In this document: piece by piece, positions 1-10,563 of the stretch
Numbering within the stretch: position 1 is the first letter of the stretch
Layout: the number at the start of each line of letters is the position of its first letter
Assembly (NCBI RefSeq): GCF_001411555.2
Contig: NC_049907.1
Span: 9,976,622-10,040,621, forward strand
From: Juglans regia
Taxonomy: Eukaryota > Streptophyta > Magnoliopsida > Fagales > Juglandaceae
Length of the DNA: 64,000 nt
Direction: 5' to 3'
Notes under the pieces: model-generated
The model's database searches: none
The model's input: only the letters and a program-made list of their open reading frames with translations
Told to the model about the DNA's origin: nothing
Made by a program: the position numbers and the translations under genes

Positions 1-207
1 TTGTTGCTAGCCCTATCTCAAATCTAGTTTTCGAAAATCTTTGCGCCATGCAATTCATCTATAAGCTTATTTATGATTAAAATAAGAAATTTTTGTTTCA
101 ATATAATATAATTTAAACCTCATTTAAACCTCAACCAGTCTAAGCATATCCTCCAAGAGCCATCTTGTCTTTTCACCACATGTTCTTGTTTGTTTTTATA
201 AAATTTT

Positions 208-402
208 TACATTCATCTCATCTCATCTCATCTAATTATTATAATTTTTTTAAATTTTTATATAAAATAAAATAAATAGTTCAAATTTTTTATAAAAATA
301 ATATTAAAAAAATATATTTTAATAATATTTTATTTAATTTTTAATTTAATTTTTAATTTTTATTTTAATTAATCTCATCTTATATACAAAAACAAATAAG
401 AC
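208..402. repeat. TCTCATC-type AT-rich MITE-like repeat, copy 1
   Basis: Begins with tandem CTCAT units, followed by an AT-rich core with AATAATATT words, and ends with another CTCATCTTA. At least seven related copies occur in the window. No transposase is encoded. Boundaries are approximate because no clear TSD was found. Confidence 0.5.
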
Positions 403-610
403 CGAATAACCATGGAGTTAAGTCGTGGCAACAACCTTCCCTATGAATGAGGATGACGACATGACCTTATACTAACAGGACCACCACTGAGTAAAGGGAA
501 TATTTTATAATTGTGGTTTCTTCTAGCTGGTAATTTATTAAAATTTTGAAAAATGTAATTGAATTTATTAAAATCATGCATTGTGGGTTTTGGATGTGCA
601 GCTCTAAGCT

Positions 611-967
611 CCGTTCGGTTTTACATATCATCTCATTTTATTTTATCTTATTTTAATATTTAAATATTATTTAAATTTAAATATTTTTTAATTTCAATTT
701 TTTTATCTAATCAGTATCTAATTATTATAACTTTTTTAAATTTTCAAACAAAACATAAAAAATAATTTAATTTATTCAAATTCTAAAATAAAATAAATAT
801 TAAAAAATTATATTCTTACAATATTTAAACTTTATAATATTTGTATTCAACTTTTTCTTTCTTTTCAAAATCCCATTAAATATTTTAATTTAAATAGTTT
901 TATTATTATCTACAAACTGTCTCATTATCATTAACATATTTTTCGTCTCATCTGTACAATCAAACGA
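611..967. repeat. TCTCATC-type AT-rich MITE-like repeat, copy 2
   Basis: The ends CGTTCGGTTTTACATAT and, reversed, CGTTTGATTGTACAGAT form an imperfect terminal inverted repeat of about 17 bp around an AT-rich core. This copy shows the inverted-repeat nature of the family best. Confidence 0.55.
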
Positions 968-1816
968 GGCGGTCTTGTTACTGGGCAAGCTTGAAAAATT
1001 TAACAAAATAGGTTCCAACTTTATCCCATCCTTCAAGAGTGTAATGGTTTTTCATAGAAAGGGTGTAAAATCAAGGGAAAAAAAAAGAAGAAAGGGATTT
1101 AGGGAAGTTCGTAAAGGAAACGAGAGAAATAAGAGAGAATGAAATACTTTCATTAAACAATGGACTAGTTCCAGGAAATCCAAAACCTACATACAAGGTA
1201 CTTGGACAAAAATCCCTTCCTAGCCATCCTATGTTTTTTCAGTAACGATATATGCAATTCTTTTTATAATTATATCTTAAAATGAAGATATTATATATAT
1301 ATATAAAGTGGTGTTATTTTTTAAAATTATTTTTAAAATGTATCCCTTGTTTAAAATATAGTTATATAAATATAATATAAAAATATTATTTCTTTATATT
1401 TTTTTAATTTCTTATCATATTTAGGCTGATAGGCCGAATAAGTGTAAGAATGGGCTGCAAACATACGAATACAACGTAGCAAGAATGTTGGAATGCACTG
1501 TTTCATCATTTACTTTTTTTTTTATAAACCGGATCATAACCCTTCATTAAGAGAGGACTTACAAAGTTGACTTGAAAAATAAGCCAATTACAAACGTTAA
1601 TAATAACCCAGTACACTTTCATGACTGACATGGTCTAGTCCAGACGGTAAATCTCTAAAGACCTAGGTTTTAGAGAAACTACAAACTCTGTCCACGATAG
1701 AGGTTACAAAGCCCCACACCCCGACTAAGTAGTGTAGGGTTCACCAAACCCCACCAAACCCCATCAATGCGGAGAGGGGACTACTACTCCATTCGAACCA
1801 AAGTCCGAAGGCACTA

Positions 1817-2420
1817 TTTTTTTTTTAGATTTTTATTATCCTAGAAACAACATTACACAAAAGAAAATATAGAGAAAAACACTGCACAAAAAAGTGAAAC
1901 TCAGTGCACAGAGGCTGTTGTGGCGCGTGCAGTACACTCGCCACTCTGGGAGGAGAACCGACAGTCGAGCTTGGAGATCCTAGGCTCACAGACTCCAGAA
2001 CCACCACGCGTGGCGTTGGAAGAGGGCTCCCCAATGGTGCATGAAAACTATGCGCCGAACGACGCCGGAACTTCGAGCTGCGCGTGTGAGCTACTCGTCA
2101 CTCCGTTTGGTGCCGCATTTGGTGGTCTTGAAGATCGGCGGCTGGACAACACCATGGCGGGGCACGTGCTGGCTGTGGGCGGCGGAACGACCCCTAAACT
2201 GCGATTCTCCCTTATTTCACCTGAAAACATACAAAAAAAAAAACAACCAAAAAAAAAAAAAAAAACACTACACAGATGAGAAGGGAGGGAGGAGAGGAGG
2301 CAGGAGGGAGGGAGCCGAAGCTCCCACCCCTCTAGCCGGTTCTGTGGAGAAGGTTTTAGAGAGAAGGGAGAGAGTTTTAGAGAGAGAGGGCCTGGAGAAG
2401 GTTTCGTTTCAACATTTACT
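1817..2420 (-). mobile_element. GC-rich retroposon-like block with poly-T 5' edge
   Basis: A sharply GC-rich stretch (about 1900-2420) in AT-rich surroundings. Read on the minus strand it runs from a CT-rich leader through a GC-rich core to a tail that is poly-T on the plus strand (1817-1827), as expected for a reverse-inserted retroposon. Oligo-A runs at 2231-2270 interrupt it. No reverse transcriptase motifs are visible and no TSD was found. Open frames here (for example 2041-2514 +) look like chance frames in GC-rich DNA. Confidence 0.3.
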
Positions 2421-2562
2421 TGAGTTCCCCAAACTCAGAGACTTCCCTCCCCACCTACATGAATCCACGTGCTACAGTCCGAGTCTTCTTCATCCTTCTA
2501 CAAAATACCCATAACAATGTTCCCTTCAAAGTACTTGGCCTACAAGTTGCGGGTATTACTTT

Positions 2563-2925
2563 AAGGTTTTGTTTAAAAATAGATATCATTCTAAAATTCT
2601 CATCTCATCTCATCACATTCTTAAACATAATTCAAATATAAAATTTCCAAACTAATCATTACAATTTTTTAAAACTAATTATTACAACTTTTCTAAACTT
2701 TCAAACAAAAAATAAAAAATAATTCAATTTTTTCAAATCTTCAAACAAAAATAATATTATAAAATTATATTTTAACAATATTTTTTATTTATAATATTTT
2801 TTATTTAATTTTTTTTCTCTTCTTTCCTAAAATCTAAAAAATACTCAACGTAAACTATCTCACAACTATTAACAAACTATCTTACTACTATTCACAAAAT
2901 TCTCATCTCATCTCAATCTCTAAAT
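2563..2925. repeat. TCTCATC-type AT-rich MITE-like repeat, copy 3
   Basis: CTCATCTCATCTCATC near 2600 and again near 2905 flank an AT-rich core with AATAATATTAT words. Same family as the copy at 611-967. Confidence 0.5.
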
Positions 2926-3425
2926 GAGTCATAAAGCAATGATTCCCAAGAGCGATCATGAGGAGCACAAGCATTGGATTATGCAACTACACAACATAAT
3001 ATGACCTTAAATTGGGCTGCAATAGATTATGTATATCCAAAAATTTGTATAACTATGGACAGTATTTCTACAAAATTTAAGATGCACTGTTCACTCTTCA
3101 AATTTTATTTTATTACTTTTTTCTCTCTCCTCCCCCTTTCTCTATCAACGTATAGAATTTTAGGAAAAAGTTCTAGTGGGTGCTAAATGATAGAATTTGC
3201 AATGGTGCTAACTGCAAAATATAACAAAAAATTAGGAAATAAATAAATAATAATATTTTTTTATTATTTAGTTCAAATATGCATAATCTAATGTGGGAGT
3301 TTTTCTTGATATGTATAACTAATCTCCAAAAAATGTGATTTTATATATGTATATAAAGAAACTAATGCTAATGCTCTAGGAGCATATTAGCAAGGGCGAC
3401 TCAATGTCAATGGAGGCCTAAGGCA

Positions 3426-3434
3426 AATTTAAAA
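3426..3434 (+). repeat. Left 9-bp target-site duplication of the MULE
   Basis: AATTTAAAA here is repeated exactly at 9489-9497, immediately outside both ends of the inverted-repeat-bounded element. A 9-bp duplication is the hallmark of Mutator-like transposition. Confidence 0.75.
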
Positions 3435-3497
3435 CAAAAACTCTACATACAACCTGCCTGGGGACTCGGCGCGGAACCGACGCCAGCATGGCAAATT
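3435..3497 (+). repeat. Left terminal inverted repeat of MULE
   Basis: Pairs with 9430-9488. Shared words include CTACA.ACAACC, CGGCGCGGAACCG and TGGCAA. A related third copy lies inside the element at 8975-9010. Confidence 0.65.
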
Positions 3498-3644
3498 GAA
3501 AACGCCATGTTTGAATGGCTAAACAAAAACGCAGCATTTTGTTTGAGTTTTCTCGTTTTCATTTATTTTCCCTTGTACATTTCCTTCCCCCTTTCGATTC
3601 TTCTTCTGTTTTTCCATCGCCCCCCCTTTCCCCCCGACCCCTTC

Positions 3645-4018
3645 GATCCTAACCCTAACCCCTCACTCATTTCCTTTCCCCTTCGATTCCTTTCCCCTTT
3701 CCCCTCATAAATTTCCTTCGATTCACCCATTCGAACTCTAATTAGTGATTTCCCCGTGGCAGATCTACTTCGATTCATCCATTCCTTCGAAATCGACCCA
3801 CGAAACCGTGGTTATGTTCTTCATCAATCACGGCATCTCACCTTCGTTCGTGGTCATCAAAATCCATTTCCCACTTCAAACCCCAGTCCCTAACCCTAAC
3901 TTGTCCAAAATCGTGCGTGTAACACTAACCCTAACCCTAACATCAACCCCGCCGCTTGATCCTAACCCTAACTTGTCCAAAATCGTGCATGTAACCCTAA
4001 CCCTAACATCAACCACTG
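3645..4018 (+). repeat. Interstitial telomere-like CCCTAAC motifs in a duplicated unit
   Basis: Short runs of CCTAACCCTAAC occur at about 3650, 3890, 3925, 3960 and 3995. Two roughly 68-bp units (about 3890-3957 and 3959-4015) share CCTAACCCTAACTTGTCC, AAAATCGTGC, and another CCCTAACCCTAACATCAACC, so this is a local tandem duplication. The plant telomere repeat is CCCTAAA, so these differ by one base and are better called telomere-like. Confidence 0.7.
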
Positions 4019-4019
4019 T

Positions 4020-5060
4020 GTAGATCAAGTTAGTTATCCTACAGTTACGTGGATTTGGTTTTACTTTCTTGCAAAATTCAATTTTTTATGTAGAGTTTTT
4101 TGTTCTTTTAAATATCAATTATACTTGATAATTTTCGATGGCTTGTTTTGCTTTCCAGCATAGAAATAAATTACATTTGTAGTGATGCTGATGGCTTTTG
4201 TTCTCGATAACATAACAAATATATGCTTGTGAAAGTCTGAATAACACCATCCATGTGGACGTATGTAAATTTTCTTTGGAGTCAAATATTTTCTTTACCC
4301 AGTGCAGACGATTGTAAATTTATGTCATATGTAGTTAACTTTGGATTTACATTTTCCTAGCCACCAAACAAAATACGTCTGTTTTGAAAACTGCCTTCTG
4401 CTACAGGTAATGTTACAGTTTCTTAATTAATTTTTACATCAACTGTTTACAATGTAAATGTCTCATAACTAATTTTACATCAATCTTTGCAATGTTACAA
4501 GTAATGTTATAGCTTTCAGTTTAATTTTTGCATTCTAAATTAGATTTTTCAGTTAAGTTACAATATTACAAGTAAGTTCGATCATGGTGGACATGTTATA
4601 GTTTAGCTTCAATTCAATTGAAATGAATTACAACTTGTTTTTTTTTTCCCTAGTTTATCATATGAACCAGAACATGTCTACATTTGTATTTCAAAAAACG
4701 TAAATAATCTTACATTAATCTTTATAATGTGTCATTCTAATGTTTTAGTTTAATTAAACATTTTTGGTCTAATTAGAACCTATTTTTGGACATCATTTCA
4801 GTTTCCCGAATTACAAGAATGGGGTTGATCATATAAATCACAAGTAATTATTCTTTGATTTTCAAAAAACACAAGTAATGTTACATTTAATTTTTACAAT
4901 TTGCCATTCTAATGTTTCAATTTCTCAGTTTTTTAATTTCTTGTTTCCTCAGTTTCTCAGTTTTTCAGTTTCTTAGTTTTCCAGTTTCTCAGCTTTTCAG
5001 TTTAAGTAAACCTTGTTTGGTCTTAGAGGAACCTGTTTTCGCTTTAGCTTCAACTTGTTT
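4020..5060 (+). other. AT-rich MULE interior with GTAATGTTACA words and a CAGTTTCT-type run
   Basis: No gene is seen. The segment repeats ACAAGTAATGTTA and TTTTTACAAT words at irregular spacing. Between about 4918 and 5008 it becomes an imperfect tandem run of TCAGTTTC/TCAGTTTT units. It lies directly 5' of the GRF gene and could be its promoter or leader, but I see no convincing TATA box. Confidence 0.5.
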
Positions 5061-5179
5061 TTGTTTTGTTTTTCCCTAGTTTACAATATGAATCAGAAGT
5101 AATAACTCTACAAACTTTTTTTTTTTTCCCTTTACTTATCAAAACAATTGGTCTTTTCTGCTTACTTGCACATTCTGAG

Positions 5180-5750
5180 ATGACCTTCGTCCAGATGTCA
5201 TCATCATCACTACCATCATCATCGTCATCATCAGCAATGACTTCTTCATCCTTTGCTAAACCTACTGTCAATTAACTAGTCTGCTATTGTGAGGTTCCAG
5301 CCACATTGAGATACTCACATACTGGCAGAAATCCAGAACGACCTTTCTTAGGTTGTTCAAAGTATAACACAGAAGTAACTAAATAATGTGTAGTATGAGA
5401 TTCTAAATATAATGATTAATTTTATTTACATCTAACATTTTCTATATGTAAATAATCATCAGGGATTACCTTATTGCAAATTTTTCAAGTGGGCAGATGG
5501 TAATCACGAATATGAACTGCATCTTCGAGAATGTTTAAATGTGTTGTTAAGGAGCCAAAGAGAGCTCGAGAAGAAACTTGACGACATTAAGAAGACATTG
5601 ATTGAGCTTTGTAAGAGAGCGAAGGAGACCGAGAAGAGAGAGTTGGGGCTTCAAAAGCAGGAAGTTGAATACTGTTGTTCACGCAGATTACTCTGTCTTT
5701 ATTGGGTTTTTGTCATTATTGTGTCATGTTATGTAGTACTATGTAGGTGA
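5180..5750 (+). pseudogene. GRF-type zinc finger / coiled-coil / transmembrane protein, one intron, in-frame stop
   Basis: Exon 1 is 5180-5374 and exon 2 is 5463-5750. The 88-bp intron starts GTAACT and ends CATCAG and falls between codons (phase 0). Exon 1 encodes a Ser-rich N-terminus and the first half of a GRF zinc finger (CYC, then NPERPFLGC). Exon 2 supplies YCKFFKWAD, the final Cys and the FFxW signature. A charged coiled coil (QRELEKKLDDIKK onward) and a C-terminal hydrophobic helix ending VVLCR follow. This order matches the small plant GRF proteins of unknown role. A TAA at 5273-5275 lies in frame between the Ser-rich start and the first Cys, and no ATG lies between, so either the gene is broken or the zinc finger is spliced from another 5' exon (an AG acceptor sits at 5278-5279). 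The joined product would be about 160 residues. Confidence 0.65.
5375..5462 (+). other. Intron of the GRF gene
   Basis: GT...AG intron of 88 bp and AT-rich, typical of plants. Removing it restores an uninterrupted zinc finger: the Cys pair of exon 1 is joined to the YCKFFKW of exon 2 without a frame change. Confidence 0.7.
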
Positions 5751-6153
5751 TTTTGGAACTTGGTATATGTTGTGAAGTTTGTAGGCTTATGTTAGACTAA
5801 TGTAGTTGGTGCTTACTTAGAGTGAACCAACGAATTTTTGTATGTTTGTACTTAGCTTAAATACCTGATCCAACATCAAATTGTACCATGGTATGTTAGA
5901 CTAATGGTTGCATTGTCTGTAATGATGGAAGAGGAATATATCTGTTTTAGTTTTGATTTTTCAGCACTTATACATTATTACTCATCTTGAGAATATGAAA
6001 GAAAGGGACGTTTTTGTCTTAGCATTGTACCCTTTATTCCCCTTTATACAGAACGTTATTATGAAAGAAAGGGACCGAAATTGCTACCGTAATTCCCAGC
6101 CCAAAACAAGTACTTCTCCTAACTTCCAATGGATATGGACTCGCATGCATGCG

Positions 6154-6156
<3 letters not shown>

Positions 6157-6188
<32 letters not shown>
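6157..6188. repeat. (TA)n microsatellite
   Basis: An uninterrupted AT dinucleotide tract of about 32 bp. Confidence 0.95.
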
Positions 6189-6190
<2 letters not shown>

Positions 6191-6769
6191 TTAGCTAGAT
6201 AGGCATATATATGCCATTCAAGCAATCCAATCCCGCCGACCCTACAGATTTAGATTTCAACCAAACCCATTCAAGATGTACGCGCGTACCCATTGGCCAT
6301 TTTTAATTTCTGTGTAGATTTGATTGAATTAAGTACTAGCTATTTGGTCAAGATGTAGCCATTAATATAGACATGAGCACTTGTAGAAGTAGTATTTGAA
6401 CCTACTTCCATTCGGCCCCTTCATCAGATTATTGTCGAGGATCGATCTAGAATGTTACATGCATGTCACATGCGCATATTGTTAAAGTAGTAGTTGATGC
6501 TATATATATTTCCTTTTTCGGCCTGTTGATCATTAAAGAGTAATATTTGCATGATCTGGCACGCATGCATACAGATAAGATTGAACTTAATTTGAAGTGC
6601 ATGTAGTCTTTTGTGCCTAAACTTTTCAAAAGGAAATTAGATGGTTGGGATTAATGGATCGAAAGGATTTGAAGATTCTTGGTGTTGGTGCCTGATCAAA
6701 ACTATGGTTTGGTTCATTTAATCTAATAAAATACCATGTCATGCGTTATTATCTTCGTCTTGAACAACG

Positions 6770-6786
6770 TACACACACACACACAG

Positions 6787-6812
<26 letters not shown>
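6770..6812. repeat. Compound (AC)n-(TA)n microsatellite
   Basis: About eight AC units, then AG, then about thirteen AT units. Confidence 0.95.
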
Positions 6813-6817
<5 letters not shown>

Positions 6818-8150
6818 TTCCTTAAACTTAACCAAAGGAGATTATATGGGTTTTTCTAGCTCATTCATGGGAATGGGTTGACCTACCGAACATTATCAGG
6901 TGATGATTAATATACAGAAAAAGAAATGGTGCTTTTTCTGCACCTCCTGTTTTCAACCTACATACAACATGTTTTCTGAGAAGCCATGGAACCTGATTAA
7001 CAACTTGATTAACATATAAATTCCTATTAAACAACCAGAAAATAGTTTTTAATATTTTGCATATAAGCCAACTAGATTGATCAACATCCACATTCTAAAT
7101 TGGACTATCGGGTAGCAGAAAATATTAATAAATTCATTACAGACAACACAACCAAATCAACATCCAAGACAACACAACCAAATCAACATCCACTTATAAA
7201 TTCCAACATCTATTGACAATGGTTACATAACTATAATATCCAACTACTAAACTTAAACAGAATTAAGTGATAAAAATGATAACTAACGACATTATACAAA
7301 AGTTACAACTCATCTCTATCTATCCTGTCTTCAACTTCTCCCCTTTGCACATGCGCCAAGACATCACCTATTTGGAATCGAATAGGTGACATGAATTATC
7401 ATTTGTTTCCTGTGGGAAAGAGATCATTTAGTCCAAAGAGGCAAATCTCAAATAAAAAAATCATTTGGCATAGTAAAAATGCATGACATCCATGGATCGA
7501 AAGTGAGATGCAAAAATTTAAGGCATAAAATAGTTTAATATGGCTAAGAAATGCTTACAAAATGTTGTTTGCTACCAAAACATGCCATAAAAAAACCCCA
7601 AAAATACAGTTTTGGTTAAGGCTAAGAAACTTGTTTGGTTAGCAAGTAAGTTTAGACTGAGATGAAGTTGTCTTTTCTTGTATTAGAATGGCCCTTGTGA
7701 AAAGGACAAGTCCAGACTTTTCTTCTCTATAGATACTGGAAGTCATGGAGCAGTCCTATTTCCCATTTGCAGACATGATCAAGGAACTAAAATTCAGAAG
7801 ATCGATCAAGATTAGGGCTATTAGTAAGATAGAAAGCTTTTCATGGAGGAAAAGCAGTCACCCATTATTATTTTTTATGCTGTCAAACACTTTTTCTACA
7901 GAGTTTTGCAATGATTTTTAAAAGTGTTCAAGTACCCTAGACTAGTTTTGGAATCGAATAGAGGACATGAATTTAAGGGCAACCAAAAAAACAATATCAA
8001 AAATTAAAAATACATGATATCCAACTACTAAACTAGTATGATTAAACAATTTCCATCTCATGAATTACATGCAATACAAAAAAGGTTTCCGGATATTGAA
8101 ATTATACCATCTAATTGTGCCGATTGTGATCCATCCCCGTAAGGCTGCGT

Positions 8151-8987
8151 CTATTGTGATCCCTCCAACCCAATATTTTCCACCGGTTGTGATCCCTCCA
8201 ACTCAAATTGCATCTGTAACAAATAATATTCAAATATGTGCCGACATATCATTACTCCAATCTTAGAAATAAACATAAGCTTACACTTTCTTGAATTGCA
8301 ACCACTGTTTCTTGAACCACGGTTCGTATGTCTGGAACAGTCTGCTGATATATATTCGTTAGAAAACATTTCAATATTGTAACTCAAATATTGAAACATC
8401 ATATACCTGCACGTCATGCACATGTGTCGTATCGTCTTTCTGAAGTACCAAATTAATTTCTACAAGTACCCAAGGCTGGTGTATCTCCTCCATCACGCTA
8501 TTAATCACATAAGAAATAACAATATACATTAGTCTTATTTGTAGTTATAAAATATAAATAAAATGTCATTAAATATCTGCACCTCTTTACGTTTCCCCTT
8601 TCCTTGATCTCTTTTTGTCTTCGCTTTAGCTTTCCGCAAGTTTGTCTCCATCCTGAATGCTCGCCTCAAAGATGGGGGTCTGCCTTTCCCTCGCACGACA
8701 CGTAGACTAAGTACTTGCTTAGAACTACCAAATGTACCCGTCTCCTGTGTCGCACAACCAACATTGGAACCCGTTTGGGTCATCGATGGAGTTTCTTGAT
8801 TGGCACGATACAACTCAATCATAGAATATAACTTAGTAGTTGCATCCTCAGTATGCTCTTTCGATCCCGCTGCAAGAGTGATCATCTTATAACAGATATT
8901 CAACAGACTTGAATATCTATTAGAATCTACTCGCTGATTCTCTCCATTATAGCTGCTCAGGGCCAGCCACTCGTGCCGAGTCACCAA
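8151..8987 (-). pseudogene. FAR1/FHY3-like protein, 3' exons only
   Basis: On the minus strand, exon 8987-8583 encodes a segment with TRHEWLALSSYNGENQR, NRYSSLLN and KLYSMIELYRANQ. The basic tail reads KGRPPSLR then RKAKAKTKRDQ. This matches, from memory, the region after the SWIM zinc finger in FAR1-RELATED SEQUENCE proteins, light-signalling transcription factors derived from MULE transposases. Smaller downstream exons are plausible at 8497-8407, 8344-8285 and 8213-8151 (the last ends in TAG), each with AG/GT borders. The 8583/8497 junction does not keep frame in the obvious way. The DNA-binding and transposase domains are absent. The upstream edge stops at a MULE-end-like sequence (8975-9010), so the gene looks truncated by rearrangement. 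Confidence 0.6.
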
Positions 8988-9010
8988 TCAGGTTGTTTCT
9001 AGAGTTTTTG
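8975..9010 (-). repeat. Third, internal copy of the MULE terminal repeat
   Basis: On the minus strand this reads CAAAAACTCTAGAAACAACC, then TGATTGGTGACTCGGC. About 31 of 36 positions match the left end of the MULE at 3435-3470, closer than the true right end. It is adjacent to the broken edge of the FAR1-like fragment. No 9-bp duplication of AATTTAAAA lies next to it. Confidence 0.6.
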
Positions 9011-9100
9011 TTTTGTAAAGATATTCTTCTACAAACATCGCAGCAACATTTCACTTTAATTTCACCCAGATTCCACAGTACACAAACAAAACTCTAGAAA
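8997..9100. repeat. Inverted repeat around TCTAGAGTTTTTG
   Basis: TTTCTAGAGTTTTTGTTTT at 8997-9015 pairs with ACAAACAAAACTCTAGAAA at 9082-9100, leaving a loop of about 66 bp. It may be two inverted MULE end fragments. Confidence 0.6.
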
Positions 9101-9429
9101 AATAACTTTTGATTACCGAATCAATTTCACCTTCATCGGCTTGAAGAACCAAGACAAAAGAAGAAGGCGTTCACCCAGACCTCTCTCTCACCCACGACGC
9201 CGCGACCTAGAGACTTGTAGGTTGTGACGACAGCGACCACGGGACGGCGACCGGAATGGCCGAACGGACTTCCTTCAGACGCACGGCGATCTCCCTCTTC
9301 GATTTCGCTCGCTCGAAATCTCTCTGTTTTGTTTCCTCTTTCGTTTCAACTTTCCCTCCCAATCCCCGTACAGTATATTTCATTTGTTTTATTTTCGATT
9401 CTTTTTTTTTTTTCCAACTAACGTGGCAG

Positions 9430-9488
9430 ATTGCCACGTCAGCCGGTTCCGCGCCGGGTCCTCAACCCGGTTGTCTGTAGAAGAATTG
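9430..9488 (-). repeat. Right terminal inverted repeat of MULE
   Basis: Inverse partner of 3435-3497. It is preceded by a CT-rich stretch (about 9130-9420), mirroring the CT-rich stretch inside the left end (about 3550-3720). Confidence 0.65.
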
Positions 9489-9497
9489 AATTTAAAA
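9489..9497 (+). repeat. Right 9-bp target-site duplication of the MULE
   Basis: AATTTAAAA, identical to 3426-3434. Confidence 0.75.
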
Positions 9498-10560
9498 TGA
9501 GGCCACTAGATTTTAATATGACATCACTTAATATCATTTACATTTTGAAGCAATTGTTAGCTTTTTTTTACTCACTAATACATATGCTTTCTATCATCAT
9601 CATTTATAAATAAACTTATAACATTTATACCATTTTAGACCTTATTTTATTTTATTTTTCAAAATGCACTTAGGCATTTATAATTTCTAGGACCTTGCTC
9701 TTTGGGGGCCTTAGGCAGCTGCCTTAATGGCCTAACAATTTAGCAGCACATATTCGGATCCCTCTACTCTTTATCCTCCCCTAGTAATTAGTATAAGCAA
9801 TAAGCAACCGTGCCAAGCTCTCAGATCACATGGAAATGACTTCAATAGTGAGGAGAAAGCTTGAGATTATGGCGAAGACCTACTAATTTATGTCATTAGG
9901 TTGCACCTTAAGGTATACTCAATCACCCACTTTAAAATCTCTTTCAGTTCTTCTCCTACCGCATAAAGTTTCATTCTTTATTGTGCTACTTTCAACTTCT
10001 CCTTGAGAATAAACAATATATTTTCTTTGATTTTCAGGTGCTAGTCAACTTCATTAGCTGTTATACCTCTCACATAAAAGAGAAGTCGAGGGGGTAGATG
10101 GCCATAGAATGATGGAAATGGGGTCAAGGTATAGGAAGTGTAAATGGAAATATTATACCATCACTCATGAGAGGTAGCCAAGAACTCTAGTCCTTTAAGT
10201 TTATGGGCAGTATATCATCGCATATAACACTGCAAGTGTTTGTTCATATTCTTTATTTGCCCATATGTTTCATGGTTGTAGGCAGAGGTAAAATATAAGC
10301 AAGTTTCGTCCAATTGAAACAACTCTCTCTAAAATAAAATTCAAAAATTAGGGTAACGGTTAGATACAACGATGCGTAGTAAACCATGGAGTTTAAAAAT
10401 GTAATACCCGATAGGTTAATTACTAATGTAAAAAATCTAGTATATAATAATTACTCTATTAGTTTTTAATTTCTAAAAATTAGTATCTTTATTTTACTTA
10501 TATAACAAACCACGCCAGACTCAGATCCCAAGCTTGAAATAAGTTTAGAAAATTCCAAGC
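9498..10560. other. Intergenic DNA, nothing recognised
   Basis: Apart from the possible hAT-like end near 9700-9745, this is AT-rich sequence without long frames, tandem repeats or recognisable element ends. Confidence 0.6.
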
Positions 10561-10563
10561 AGA

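Larger units (their letters stand above)
1..3391. other. AT-rich intergenic DNA with short repeats
   Basis: No gene is supported here. The stretch holds three copies of the TCTCATC-type repeat (near 208-402, 611-967 and 2563-2925), short poly-T runs at about 1514-1523 and 1817-1827, and a GC-rich block from about 1900 to 2420. The remainder is A/T-rich sequence in which I recognise nothing. Confidence 0.6.
5760..8140. other. Non-coding middle of the MULE
   Basis: No gene is seen. It holds a (TA)n tract at 6157-6188, an (AC)n-(TA)n compound microsatellite at about 6770-6812, a short tandem repeat of AACACAACCAAATCAACATCC at about 7145-7192, and AT-rich sequence. The reading frames in this part are short and show no motif. 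Confidence 0.6.
3435..9488. mobile_element. Mutator-like element (MULE), 6,054 bp, carrying GRF and FAR1-like sequences
   Basis: The element starts CAAAAACTCTACATACAACC and ends with the inverse of CAATTCTTCTACAGACAACC (15 of 20 positions match). Both ends continue with an identical CGGCGCGGAACCG and an ATGGCAA/GTGGCAA word, giving inverted repeats of about 60 bp. Perfect 9-bp direct repeats flank it. Inside are a GRF zinc-finger gene on + (5180-5750) and the 3' part of a FAR1-like gene on - (8151-8987). FAR1/FHY3 proteins descend from MULE transposases, so the minus-strand remnant could be the element's own transposase or a captured host gene. No full transposase is present, so it is non-autonomous as it stands. 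The middle (5.8-8.1 kb) is AT-rich and non-coding. Confidence 0.7.
3392..9745. mobile_element. Possible hAT-like remnant interrupted by a MULE
   Basis: Outside the MULE, the left flank reads GGGCGACTCAATG then GGAGGCCTAAGGC, and the right flank contains GGGGGCCTTAGGCAGCTGCC. In reverse complement that end also gives GCCTAAGGCCCC. From family memory such ends resemble those of plant hAT-type elements with a GGCCTAAGGC subterminal word. The inverted repeat is weak and no 8-bp TSD was confirmed. Confidence 0.2.

Noticed and set aside
1920..2514. Overlapping frames in the GC-rich block at 2 kb
   Set aside because: Open on both strands, ending in homopolymer-encoded Lys/Gln runs; typical chance frames in a GC-rich retroposon.
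7140..7195. CRISPR-like or regulatory spaced repeat (AACACAACCAAATCAACATCC twice)
   Set aside because: Only two adjacent copies in plant DNA; a simple local duplication.
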